Positions 45,401 to 53,598 of a stretch of 64,000 nt of DNA are shown in pieces. The notes under the pieces were generated by a model that saw only the letters and a program-made list of their open reading frames with translations, searched no databases and was not told the origin of the DNA. Source of the DNA: JBBATK01 sp044228285 (lineage in GTDB: Bacteria > Bacteroidota > Ignavibacteria > Kapaibacteriales > NICIL-2); NCBI GenBank assembly GCA_044228285.1, contig JBGAVD010000004.1:62001-126000 (forward strand). Direction: 5' to 3'. A program made the position numbers and the translations under genes. How positions within the stretch are numbered: the stretch's first letter is position 1; each line of letters starts with the position of its first letter.

Positions 45401-47158
45401 GTGTCAGGAATTGCTTACACATGCATTCACGAATCTACGAGCCGAGGTTCTTTGAAAATCTATACGTTGGTTCGTTATCGTTTATTAGTACTGTTGAGTG
45501 TATTGGTTTTTGTGTCGTGTAAACGAGACATTGGTCCAGACACTTCGCAGCTTTTTTGTTACAACGAAGCAAATGGTATTTCTTCTTTGGACCCAGCGCT
45601 CGCGAGTTACCAAGCCGCGGGGTGGGCAGGTACGCAGTTGTTCAACTCCCTTGTGGACTTAGATACTGCGCTTGTTCCGCAGCCGTGTTTGGCGCAGAGT
45701 TGGGAGATCGCTGACAGCGGTTGCACGTGGACATTTCACTTGCGTACCGATGTGAGCTTTCACACAGATCCTTGTTTTGGATCAAGAGGAACTCGAAGGA
45801 TGAAAGCTGAAGATGTGCGCTATTCAATTGAGCGCATCATTCACGCAAAGTCCAAGTCACCAGGTCTTTGGGTATTTCGGCGCCGCATCGTCGGGGCGGA
45901 TGACTTCTACCGAGCTTCACAGCAAGGACAGGAGAAACATTGCTCCGGTATCAAGGTGTTGGATGACTCAACCCTTCAATTCCGCCTGGTGTCGGCATAC
46001 GCTCCATTTCTCCAATTACTTTGTATGCCATACGCGTGGGTTGTTCCTCGCGAGGCTATTGAGTTCTATGGACAAGATTTTGGCAGACATCCTGTGGGAA
46101 CAGGACCCTTCTGCTTTGATCATTGGACGACGGATGTCGAGCTCCTTTTAAAGAAGAACACCACATACTTTAGGTTTGATTCTGCCGGTCAGCGACTTCC
46201 GTATGTACAGGGGGTTCGTATTAGCTTTATCAAGGATTCAAAAACCGAGTTCTTGGAGTTCCGTTCTGGGAACGTTGATGTTTTATCATCGATCGACCCA
46301 TCAATAGCTCCTGCCGTTGTTGATGAAGGCGGTACACTTCGTGAGGCTTTTAGGCAGTATCAGATTCAACAGGCGTGTGCGCAGTCGGTGGAGTACTACG
46401 GTATTCTACTTGACACCACCATAGGCGCAGGTCACCAATCAATGCTCGCGAGGTCGAGATACCTCCGTCAGGCATTGAATTATGCAATTGATAGAGAACG
46501 AATTGTTCGTTATGTCCTGAACGGGAAAGGCAAAGCCGCTACTCATGGAGTACTTCCACCTGGTTTACCAGGATTTGATGAGAGTACCAGAGGTTACGAC
46601 TATGACCCTGAACGTGCACGACAATTATTAGCGAAAGCCGGTTTTCCGGCTGGCAAAGGATTGCCGGTGCTGACATTGCAAATGGGCAATAGTGCTCGAA
46701 CTGTGTCGGTTGCTGAGGCAATACAACAAATGTGGAAAGAGATCGGCGTTCAGCTCGAGATCAAGCAAGTAGACTTTCCGCAGCATCTAGAAATGGTCAG
46801 TTCATCAAAACTGCAACTCTGGCGAACAAGTTGGATTGGGGATTACCCTGATCCGGAGAACTTTCTCGCGCTGTTTTATTCGGGGTTTCATTCTCCAAAT
46901 GGACCCAATACCACGCATTACAAGAGCACAGTAGCAGATTCACTCTATACACTTGCTCTTTCACCTTTGCTCTCTAGTGAGCAGCGATTCGCGCTGTATC
47001 GCCAGATGGAAAGGATGATTATTGAGGAAAGTCCTTGGATTTTTCTCTATTACTCTCGTATCGAAAGACTGCTGCAACCAAGCATCCATGGTTTGTCCCT
47101 CGATGGGGCGGATCGATTGGTGCTTGAGACTGTTCGTAAGTCCACCACGGGAAGATGA
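45401..47158 (+). CDS. ABC transporter substrate-binding lipoprotein, family 5 (oligopeptide type)
   Basis: Up to 585 residues with a GTG start at 45401; the lipoprotein signal is VRYRLLVLLSVLVFVSC, so the true start may be a TTG shortly before it (near residue 17). Solute-binding family 5 signatures are present: ISSLDPALASYQAAGWAGTQLFNSLVDLD, RMKAEDVRYSIERI, GRHPVGTGPFCF, YLRQALNYAIDRERIV and the late YDPERARQLLAKAGFP. The family delivers oligopeptides or related ligands to an ABC importer. No permease or ATPase gene is adjacent, so it is an orphan binding protein here. Confidence 0.82.
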   Translation: MSGIAYTCIHESTSRGSLKIYTLVRYRLLVLLSVLVFVSCKRDIGPDTSQLFCYNEANGISSLDPALASYQAAGWAGTQLFNSLVDLDTALVPQPCLAQSWEIADSGCTWTFHLRTDVSFHTDPCFGSRGTRRMKAEDVRYSIERIIHAKSKSPGLWVFRRRIVGADDFYRASQQGQEKHCSGIKVLDDSTLQFRLVSAYAPFLQLLCMPYAWVVPREAIEFYGQDFGRHPVGTGPFCFDHWTTDVELLLKKNTTYFRFDSAGQRLPYVQGVRISFIKDSKTEFLEFRSGNVDVLSSIDPSIAPAVVDEGGTLREAFRQYQIQQACAQSVEYYGILLDTTIGAGHQSMLARSRYLRQALNYAIDRERIVRYVLNGKGKAATHGVLPPGLPGFDESTRGYDYDPERARQLLAKAGFPAGKGLPVLTLQMGNSARTVSVAEAIQQMWKEIGVQLEIKQVDFPQHLEMVSSSKLQLWRTSWIGDYPDPENFLALFYSGFHSPNGPNTTHYKSTVADSLYTLALSPLLSSEQRFALYRQMERMIIEESPWIFLYYSRIERLLQPSIHGLSLDGADRLVLETVRKSTTGR

Positions 47159-47388
47159 GGGCCCTGGACAGTGAACTCCTTCGCAATGATCGAAAGGTAT
47201 TCATTTTTCATCCTCCTTCTTTTTCCGTTTTCACCTGTTGCTATGGTTGCCGTAGAGAGATCGCGGTGAACCGATAGCACGTGATGAAAGTGAAGTTTTC
47301 ATGTTTTGCGGCATGTGTCCGCACCCAAGGAAAAACTTCCCTCACCGTCGCGATTAAGAACGGGATTCTGGTTGTTTTACTTTTACTC

Positions 47389-47394
47389 AGGAGG
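47389..47394 (+). promoter_or_regulatory. ribosome-binding site deciding the NlpC/P60 start
   Basis: AGGAGG at 47389-47394 lies 4 bases before ATG 47399 and only 1 base before ATG 47396. The spacing favours 47399 over the earlier frame start at 47306. Confidence 0.7.
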
Positions 47395-47398
47395 AATG

Positions 47399-48274
47399 AT
47401 GGTTAAACGGATTTGTATGTATCCGCTCATCGCTGCACTCTTGATCTTCGGCTGTGTTGCAACAACAACAACAGCACAAGCAAAATCGAAGAAGTCACGT
47501 GTGCACGCGAAACATTGCAGTTCAAAGAAGAAGAAAGGTCGTCACTCGCGCCGTACTGCATGCAACACTATCGCAGGTAAACAACAGGCAATGGAATTCC
47601 TGAAGTCAGGATCCGCTGAACTGAAAATGCTTGCAGGAGTTGAAGCTGGCGAAGAAGGACAAGAGCCAAATGATGGCGTTGATCTTTCGGTTCAAAAACA
47701 ATTGTTACAAGAAGTAGAAGATCTGAGTGATCTTCAGAATGAAGAAGACGGTAATATAGACGCAGAATCTTTCAAGATGCTGTGGCTGTCATTCGTCGAT
47801 CCAATCGGCGATGAAAATGATCAGCATACCTTAAGCTGTGGTATAGCAAAACAACAGCTTATGAATTCGATTATGGATTGGCTAGGCACCCGCTATCACT
47901 TTGGTGGATCAAGTCGCTCCGGTATCGACTGCTCAGCTTTCGTACGTACCGTGTTTGCAAAGTCAGCAAACATTGTATTGCCTCGAACAGCTTCGAGCCA
48001 AATTGAAGTAGGGGATCGCGTTCGTAATGTGGAAGATTTGCAGTTCGGTGATTTGGTCTTCTTTCACACACGAAGCCATGCATACGTTTCCCACGTAGGC
48101 ATTTACCTCGGAAACAAACTCTTCGCTCACTCCAGCACCCGTTTCGGTGTTACCGTTTCTTCGCTGGAAAGTGATTATTATAGCGCTCACCTTATCGGTG
48201 CACGCCGCCTAACACAAAACGATGTACAAGCTCTTAGCTCAGCTGATGCCATCACGGCAACAGGTACCCGCTAA
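47399..48274 (+). CDS. NlpC/P60-family cell-wall hydrolase
   Basis: 291 residues. An N-terminal membrane/export signal (MVKRICMYPLIAALLIFGCVATTTTA) is followed by a very basic linker (KSKKSRVHAKHCSSKKKKGRHSRR), then an acidic linker, then the papain-like peptidase: GTRYHFGGSSRSGIDCSAFVRTVF with the catalytic Cys, and YVSHVGIYLGNKLFAHSST with the two histidines. It would cleave D-gamma-glutamyl-diaminopimelate links in peptidoglycan stems. Secreted or membrane-associated. Confidence 0.85.
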   Translation: MVKRICMYPLIAALLIFGCVATTTTAQAKSKKSRVHAKHCSSKKKKGRHSRRTACNTIAGKQQAMEFLKSGSAELKMLAGVEAGEEGQEPNDGVDLSVQKQLLQEVEDLSDLQNEEDGNIDAESFKMLWLSFVDPIGDENDQHTLSCGIAKQQLMNSIMDWLGTRYHFGGSSRSGIDCSAFVRTVFAKSANIVLPRTASSQIEVGDRVRNVEDLQFGDLVFFHTRSHAYVSHVGIYLGNKLFAHSSTRFGVTVSSLESDYYSAHLIGARRLTQNDVQALSSADAITATGTR

Positions 48275-48309
48275 GAATTCAAACTCCAACGTTGTAGATT
48301 TTCTCTGTT

Positions 48310-48355
48310 CGAAGAGCTCTTTACACATTGTTGTAAAGAGCTCTTCGTGTTTTCA
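48310..48355 (+). terminator. terminator after the NlpC/P60 gene
   Basis: CGAAGAGCTCTTTACA-(6 base loop)-TGTAAAGAGCTCTTCG: a perfect 16-base-pair stem, then TGTTTTC. Strong hairpin 35 bases after the stop codon. Confidence 0.9.
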
Positions 48356-48788
48356 GCTAGAGGCGCCTATGAAGAATCATGAAGTCGTCAGCGACAAAAA
48401 AACTGCACAACGCTGTTAGTGATGGTACACTAATTCTTGAGTTCTAGCGTGGATGTGCGGGACTAGCTCGATGATCGAATGATCAACAACGCTGTGTACT
48501 TGATGTGTAGCTCTCGAGTACTCTAGGGTTCTTTTTATCAACGCGTCGCACACCTGTCGGTGTGCTAGCCACTCTTTGTATTGCCTGTGCTCTGCCCATA
48601 AATGGACTCAGTGCGAGGTGATAAAGAGAAGCTGTTAATGATTGTAGCGCTATTATGCCTCGTTTTTACGGAACGTGGGATTGTGAGAGAAGAAAGTATT
48701 GAGATCGGGTAGGGAAACCTTACGCTAAGGGTCTCATGCTACACACCATGATCTGCGTTTCGTCCATCAATTCAGCCAGACCAGTATT
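48356..48788. other. gene-free interval before lipB
   Basis: About 430 bases without a credible gene. GCACACC-TGTC-GGTGTGC (48548-48565) is a perfect 7-base hairpin without a T-run. No promoter assigned. Confidence 0.45.
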
Positions 48789-49424
48789 ATGATAGAATTC
48801 CAACATTGGGGCATGATTGAGTATGCAGAAGCAACTGCGAAACAAGAAGCTCTTGTGCGTGAGGTGAAGTCTGGTGCTGCCCAAAGCACGCTCGTCTTCT
48901 GCCAACACCCAACGGTCATAACAGTTGGGAGAGCAACTGAGGATGGTCATATTCTAAGTCCGCAGACAAGCCTTGATGCGCTCGGCGTTCAAGTCATCGA
49001 AAACAACCGTGGAGGTGATGTGACGGTGCATAATCCTGGTCAGCTCGTTGGCTATCCAATCTTTCATCTCTCACATTTCCGAGAAGATTTGCACTGGTTT
49101 CTTCGTGAGATCGAAGAGTGCATCATACAAACAGTGGCTCATTTTGGAATCGCGTCAGACAGAGTCGATGGACTGACAGGAGTTTGGGTTCAGCAGATGC
49201 GTAAAATCTGCGCAATAGGTATCCACTGTTCTCGATGGGTTAGTTCGCATGGTTTTGCACTTAATGTGGAAAACGATCTTCGCGACTTCGAGCACATCGT
49301 TCCATGCGGCATTCAGGATAGAACAGTCACTTCTATGGCTATAGAGCGTGGGTGCATAACTCCACTACCTGATGTGGAAAAGATCTGCAAAAGTGTTTTT
49401 CTGCAAAGATTTTCGAATGTTTGA
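48789..49424 (+). CDS. lipB: octanoyltransferase LipB
   Basis: 211 residues. LipB moves octanoate from acyl-carrier protein to lipoyl domains, the first step of lipoic-acid synthesis. Signatures: NRGGDVTVHNPGQLVGYPIF, KICAIGIHCSRWVSSHGFALNVENDL with the active lysine, and the catalytic Cys in HIVPCGIQDRTVTSM. No lipA lies beside it. Confidence 0.92.
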   Translation: MIEFQHWGMIEYAEATAKQEALVREVKSGAAQSTLVFCQHPTVITVGRATEDGHILSPQTSLDALGVQVIENNRGGDVTVHNPGQLVGYPIFHLSHFREDLHWFLREIEECIIQTVAHFGIASDRVDGLTGVWVQQMRKICAIGIHCSRWVSSHGFALNVENDLRDFEHIVPCGIQDRTVTSMAIERGCITPLPDVEKICKSVFLQRFSNV

Positions 49425-49433
49425 AAAAATCCA

Positions 49434-49464
49434 TTGTGAAAAAACTCCCTGCGTGTTAGTTTAG
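49434..49464 (+). promoter_or_regulatory. promoter candidate for tRNA-Gly
   Basis: TTG (49434-49436) and TAGTTTAG (49457-49464) are 20 bases apart, the same spacing as in front of the ribosomal operon, with one mismatch to TAnnTTTG. The tRNA begins 17 bases later. Confidence 0.4.
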
Positions 49465-49480
49465 CGCAGTTGTTAGTCAA

Positions 49481-49552
49481 GCGGGAGTAGCTCAGTGGTA
49501 GAGCGTCACCTTGCCAAGGTGAATGTCGCGAGTTCGACCCTCGTCTCCCGCT
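49481..49552 (+). tRNA. tRNA-Gly (anticodon GCC)
   Basis: A 72-base cloverleaf: acceptor GCGGGAG/CTCCCGC with discriminator T, D-arm AGCTCAGTGGTAGAGC, anticodon stem CACC/GGTG with loop TTGCCAA (GCC at 49513-49515), T-arm with GTTCGA in the loop. CCA is not encoded. Confidence 0.95.
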
Positions 49553-49588
49553 CGATGGCGCAAGCCATCACTTCCTCTTTATGCTGCA

Positions 49589-49628
49589 TGCCTTGCTATC
49601 AATTCCCCCCGATGGCAGGGCATTTTTT
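49589..49628 (+). terminator. terminator after tRNA-Gly
   Basis: TGCCTTGCTATC-(10 base loop)-GATGGCAGGGCA pairs along 12 bases with two G-U pairs, then six T. A shorter GATGGC-GCAA-GCCATC hairpin (49553-49568) lies directly after the tRNA. Confidence 0.8.
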
Positions 49629-49869
49629 ATGTATAGAAGCTCAAATTGAGCTGTTTTTCAGCATTCTCCGTGTCAAAGCATCCTCGACAATATTTCACTA
49701 GCCAAAGAGAAGATACGCTACTTTGTAATTTGGGTGTATTGAGCGGAACGATCTAAGCTATTGGTTTTTAAGATCGTCGACGCTTTGTTCAATACTGACC
49801 TCTGTTTGTACAAAAATTGGTTAAACAGAGTCGTTCAAAAGATCTGGACGAACAATCTGGGCAATATGT

Positions 49870-51219
49870 ATGGGTACTGTACTGTTAGTTGATGATGAGA
49901 TAAAACTGCGCACCTTGCTGTCACGAATACTCAAAAGCGAGGGCTTTGAGGTGGTGTTAGCAAACGACTGTAAGAGCGCAATAAAGAAGCTTGAGCAAAG
50001 CAGTGTGGATGTTGTCCTTTGCGACGTTCGACTTCCAGATGGTGATGGAGTAGAGTTGACGAAACGCATAAAAACGCAGTTCCCTGAGAAGGAAATTCTG
50101 TTGTTCACGGCTTTTGGTAATGTCGCCGACGGTATACGGGCAATGAAGAATGGCGCTTTTGACTATCTGGTGAAGGGCGACGATGACGAGAAGATCGTGC
50201 ACATTCTTTTTCGAGCGATGGAGAAGGCACAACTTCACAAGAGGGTACAGGAACTTGAAGGTAGATCTTTCGTCAAACACACATTTGCATCGATCATAGG
50301 TAGCTCTAAAGCACTCCAACATTCTCTTGAGTTGGCACGTAAAGTTGCTCCAACAGATGCGAATGTACTCTTGTTGGGAGAGACAGGAAGTGGCAAGGAA
50401 GTCTTTGCCCAGGCAATTCACAACGCCTCTACTAGGAGCAAGAAGAACTTCGTAGCTCTGAACTGTAGCGCTTTCGCCAAGGACTTACTCGAGAGCGAAC
50501 TTTTTGGGCACAAAGCTGGTGCTTTTACGGGAGCACATACTGACAAGCGAGGTTTGTTGCAGGAGGCAGATGGAGGAACACTCTTCTTAGACGAGATATC
50601 AGAAATGCCTGTCGAACTCCAAGCGAAACTACTACGTGTGCTTGAAAGCAACGAGTTCTACAGAGTTGGCGAAACACAAACAACGCGAGTCGACTTCCGT
50701 CTCATTGCAGCAAGTAACAGGGATATAAAGCGTGAGAGCGAGCTGCAGCACTTTCGGGCTGATCTCTACTATAGATTGAGTGCGTTTGAAATCCAGCTTC
50801 CGCCATTGCGAGATCGCATAGAAGATGTTGAACTGCTATGTAGGTACTTTGTTGGACGCTACTGCGCAAAGTTGAACAAGAGTATTCCGCATCTCGGCCC
50901 TGACTATCTCAGAGCTCTTAAGAGCTATCATTGGCCAGGGAACATACGCGAGCTCAAGAACGTTATTGAGCGGAGCCTCATCCTCCGTGAGGGAGTAGAA
51001 CTCACCGAGCAAACTTTACCGCTAGAATTGCGGGGCGCACACCGTGGTATTGGGCCTTCACAATCGAATCTAGAATTGGCTGAAGTTGAACGGCTACACG
51101 TGCTTAAAGTTTTGGATCTCTGTCAAGGGAATAAGTCAGAAGCAGCACGCCTGTTGAATATTGGACTCACCACTCTTTACCGAAAACTCGACGAATACGC
51201 CGGACTAAAGTCAGAATAG
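49870..51219 (+). CDS. NtrC-type sigma-54 response regulator, probably controls kdp
   Basis: 449 residues. Receiver domain with Asp52 in VVLCDVRLPDGDG, acidic pair VDDE and Lys in DYLVKGD; AAA+ domain with LLGETGSGKEVFA (Walker A), the sigma-54 contact loop GAFTGA at 217-222, and GTLFLDEISEMP (Walker B); and a C-terminal Fis-type helix-turn-helix (QGNKSEAARLLNIGLTTLYRKLDEY). It opens sigma-54 promoter complexes. It precedes the kdp operon in the same direction, and the histidine kinase at the other end of that operon is a plausible partner. In proteobacteria kdp is driven by KdpE, an OmpR-type regulator, so this is a different control type. Confidence 0.9.
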   Translation: MGTVLLVDDEIKLRTLLSRILKSEGFEVVLANDCKSAIKKLEQSSVDVVLCDVRLPDGDGVELTKRIKTQFPEKEILLFTAFGNVADGIRAMKNGAFDYLVKGDDDEKIVHILFRAMEKAQLHKRVQELEGRSFVKHTFASIIGSSKALQHSLELARKVAPTDANVLLLGETGSGKEVFAQAIHNASTRSKKNFVALNCSAFAKDLLESELFGHKAGAFTGAHTDKRGLLQEADGGTLFLDEISEMPVELQAKLLRVLESNEFYRVGETQTTRVDFRLIAASNRDIKRESELQHFRADLYYRLSAFEIQLPPLRDRIEDVELLCRYFVGRYCAKLNKSIPHLGPDYLRALKSYHWPGNIRELKNVIERSLILREGVELTEQTLPLELRGAHRGIGPSQSNLELAEVERLHVLKVLDLCQGNKSEAARLLNIGLTTLYRKLDEYAGLKSE

Positions 51220-51526
51220 AACATCGACCACCCTACCATATTGAAAAAATAGCTTTCCATATTGGCACGATTTCTTGTGCCTGAAAATCTCCTCGCCTCA
51301 GCTACCTAATTCCTAACTATCAATGATTTAAGTAAGATAGCCCCACTTCTTGGGCTAATGCGCAGGGCGTTGGCACATGCTTCGAAGGAGTATCCGTGTG
51401 CATCCTGATCGCCTAAACGTGAACCTAGCTGCAAATGATGCGCTCATCATCCATACGGATGACAAAAGCAAAAAGGGCGAGTGAGCGAAGCTCACGCAGC
51501 GATAAACATACTTCATAGCAAAGACA
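51220..51526. other. kdp leader region
   Basis: About 300 bases between the regulator gene and the first micro-ORF. It holds TTGGCACG at 51262-51269, equal to the -24 element of sigma-54 promoters; the -12 TTGC-W is imperfect (TTGT, one base late). The same bases form GGCACGA-TTTC-TTGTGCC, so a hairpin is the alternative. GTGAGC-GAA-GCTCAC (51481-51495) is a second hairpin. I do not recognise a riboswitch. Confidence 0.45.
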
Positions 51527-51613
51527 ATGATAACAACCATACTACTCGTAGTACTGACAATCGTCAGCTTCTTGCTCTTCGAGAAAGCTGTATCAACCTT
51601 CGAGAGGATATAA
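51527..51613 (+). CDS. 28-residue single-helix micropeptide in the kdp operon
   Basis: MITTILLVVLTIVSFLLFEKAVSTFERI: one hydrophobic segment (about residues 2-18) and a short charged tail. It begins at ATG 51527 and ends five bases before the next small ORF. Size, position and composition match a small membrane accessory protein; a KdpF-like role is inference and no homologue was assigned. It is too short for gene callers. Confidence 0.6.
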   Translation: MITTILLVVLTIVSFLLFEKAVSTFERI

Positions 51614-51617
51614 TACC

Positions 51618-51695
51618 ATGATCGCCCTTTTAGTGCTCTCACTCGCTGTCTTTGCGTATTTGCTTTATGTGCTGATAAAACCCGAACGTTTTTAG
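51618..51695 (+). CDS. kdpF: KdpF, small potassium-ATPase stabilising subunit
   Basis: 25 residues: MIALLVLSLAVFAYLLYVLIKPERF, one membrane helix ending KPERF, the standard KdpF pattern (helix followed by a charged-aromatic tail). It lies 24 bases before kdpA. KdpF stabilises the KdpABC complex in the membrane. Its start is preceded by GAGAGGAT, a good ribosome-binding site. Confidence 0.75.
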   Translation: MIALLVLSLAVFAYLLYVLIKPERF

Positions 51696-51719
51696 TTGAA
51701 CTGAAAAGAAACACTTCGT

Positions 51720-53447
51720 ATGAATACCAATCAATACCTATCGACGTTCAGCACGGAACTTTTTGGTGTCGTGGCTATGTACCTTCTGACGTTTATAGCC
51801 GCCATACCCTTAGGGAAGTACATAGCAAAAGTGCTCGGCGGCGAAAGAACTTTTCTAGATGGCGTCCTTGGTCCAATGGAGCGACTCTTCTTTCGCATGA
51901 GTGCCATTGACCCGCAACGTCCCATGAATTGGAAGGAACAACTTCTTGCCTTGCTTAGCATTAACCTTGTGTGGTTCATACTAGCCATGTTCGTTCTTAT
52001 GAATATGTCTTGGCTGCCTCTAAATCCTGATGGCAATGCATCAATGTCCGGACATCTTGCATTCAATACAGCGATCAGCTTTGTTAGCAATACTAATCTC
52101 CAGCATTATAGTGGCGAGTCTGGATTATCATATTTGGGTCAACTCATTCTCATGCTCTTTCAGTTTATCAGTGCGGGAGCAGGTATAGCTATCTGTGCGA
52201 CGGTGTTTCACGCAATGAAGAGTGCTGGTGAAGAACAGACTTCAAACTTCTTCGATCTCTTTCTGAAATCATGTACTCGAGTGCTCCTGCCTTTAGCCAT
52301 CGTTGTAGCAGTCCTTCTTGTATTCCAGGGAGTACCAATGACCTTCGAAGGCAAGGATCGTGTACAGACACTACAAGGTGATAGTGTTAGCGTTAGCCGC
52401 GGCCCTGCAGCCGCATTCATCGCGATCAAGCAACTTGGAACGAACGGAGGCGGCTTCTTCGGTGTGAACTCAGCACATCCACTTGAGAATCCAACCTACA
52501 TCAGTAATGCTATTGAGTGCATGTCGATTGCTTTGATACCAATTGCCATGGTCTTTGCAATGGGTTATATGCTCAAGAAGCCAAGGTTGTCGCGCATGAT
52601 CATCTCTGTTATGAGTGTGTGCTTTATGCTCCTCCTTGTTCCAACGATTTGGAGCGAAATGAGTGGCAACAGCGCTATCGCACAGCAAGGCCTCGTGCAG
52701 CACAGTGGTAGTATGGAAGGCAAGGAAGTGCGACTGGGAAGTGTGGCCTCTGCGTACTGGGCCATTGTGACAACGAGTACTTCTAACGGTTCGGTCAATT
52801 CGATGCATGATAGTATGACCCCACTGAGCGGGATGTACAGCATGCTCGGTATGATGGTTAACTGTATCTACGGTGGTGTTGGAGTTGGCTTTTTGAACTT
52901 CTACATCTTTATTATCCTCGCAGTGTTCATAAGTGGCCTCATGGTTGGTCGTACCCCAGAGTTCTTAGGTAAGAAGATTGAAGCTCGCGAAATGAAGATT
53001 GCCATGCTTGTTGCGCTGCTGCATCCATTTCTTATTCTCGTTGGAACAGCTATCGCGAGTTCGCTCTATAGTTCAGACCCAACGCAGTATGCAGCCTGGC
53101 TCAATAACCCAGGTTACCACGGTTTCAGCGAAATGCTCTATGAGTTTAGCTCTTCGTCTGCGAACAACGGAAGTGGTTTTGAGGGGCTTGGCGACAATGT
53201 TCCGTTCTGGAACATAGCCTGTGGCATCGTTATGCTCTTAGCTCGCTACATACCTATCATAGGCCCAGTAGCGATTGCAGGAATACTCGCATCGAAGAAG
53301 CACATACCGGAGAGCGCCGGAACACTTCGAGCTGATACATCCGTCTTTGCTACGGTTGTTTTCGCTGTGATTTTCATAGTAGCAGCACTATCGTTCTTTC
53401 CAGTTCTTTCGCTTGGACCGGTAGCTGAACACTTGAGTATGCCATAA
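51720..53447 (+). CDS. kdpA: potassium-transporting ATPase subunit KdpA
   Basis: 575 residues with about ten membrane helices. KdpA forms the potassium-selective channel of the KdpFABC pump. Selectivity-loop landmarks are present: FNTAISFVSNTNLQHYSGES, TNGGGFFGVNSAHPLENPT, MVNCIYGGVGVGFLN and SSANNGSGFEGLG. GKYIAKVLGGERTFLD near the N-terminus is typical. Length and order (kdpF-A-B-C) are normal. Confidence 0.95.
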   Translation: MNTNQYLSTFSTELFGVVAMYLLTFIAAIPLGKYIAKVLGGERTFLDGVLGPMERLFFRMSAIDPQRPMNWKEQLLALLSINLVWFILAMFVLMNMSWLPLNPDGNASMSGHLAFNTAISFVSNTNLQHYSGESGLSYLGQLILMLFQFISAGAGIAICATVFHAMKSAGEEQTSNFFDLFLKSCTRVLLPLAIVVAVLLVFQGVPMTFEGKDRVQTLQGDSVSVSRGPAAAFIAIKQLGTNGGGFFGVNSAHPLENPTYISNAIECMSIALIPIAMVFAMGYMLKKPRLSRMIISVMSVCFMLLLVPTIWSEMSGNSAIAQQGLVQHSGSMEGKEVRLGSVASAYWAIVTTSTSNGSVNSMHDSMTPLSGMYSMLGMMVNCIYGGVGVGFLNFYIFIILAVFISGLMVGRTPEFLGKKIEAREMKIAMLVALLHPFLILVGTAIASSLYSSDPTQYAAWLNNPGYHGFSEMLYEFSSSSANNGSGFEGLGDNVPFWNIACGIVMLLARYIPIIGPVAIAGILASKKHIPESAGTLRADTSVFATVVFAVIFIVAALSFFPVLSLGPVAEHLSMP

Positions 53448-53598
53448 CACCACAACACCACAACGCCGACGGCAGTGAGATTGGTCGGAAGCCAGAGAGA
53501 ACGCAGATCGTCGGACATCAAAAGACGAAACTTAGGTGAGTGCCACTTGATTCAACGTTTTACAACAACAGCATAACGAACTCAAAAAACCGCGCAGT

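Noticed and set aside
51282..51526. Cyclic di-AMP (ydaO) or potassium riboswitch before kdp
   Set aside because: Looked for the conserved blocks of the ydaO family and found none; the hairpins present are too simple to assign.
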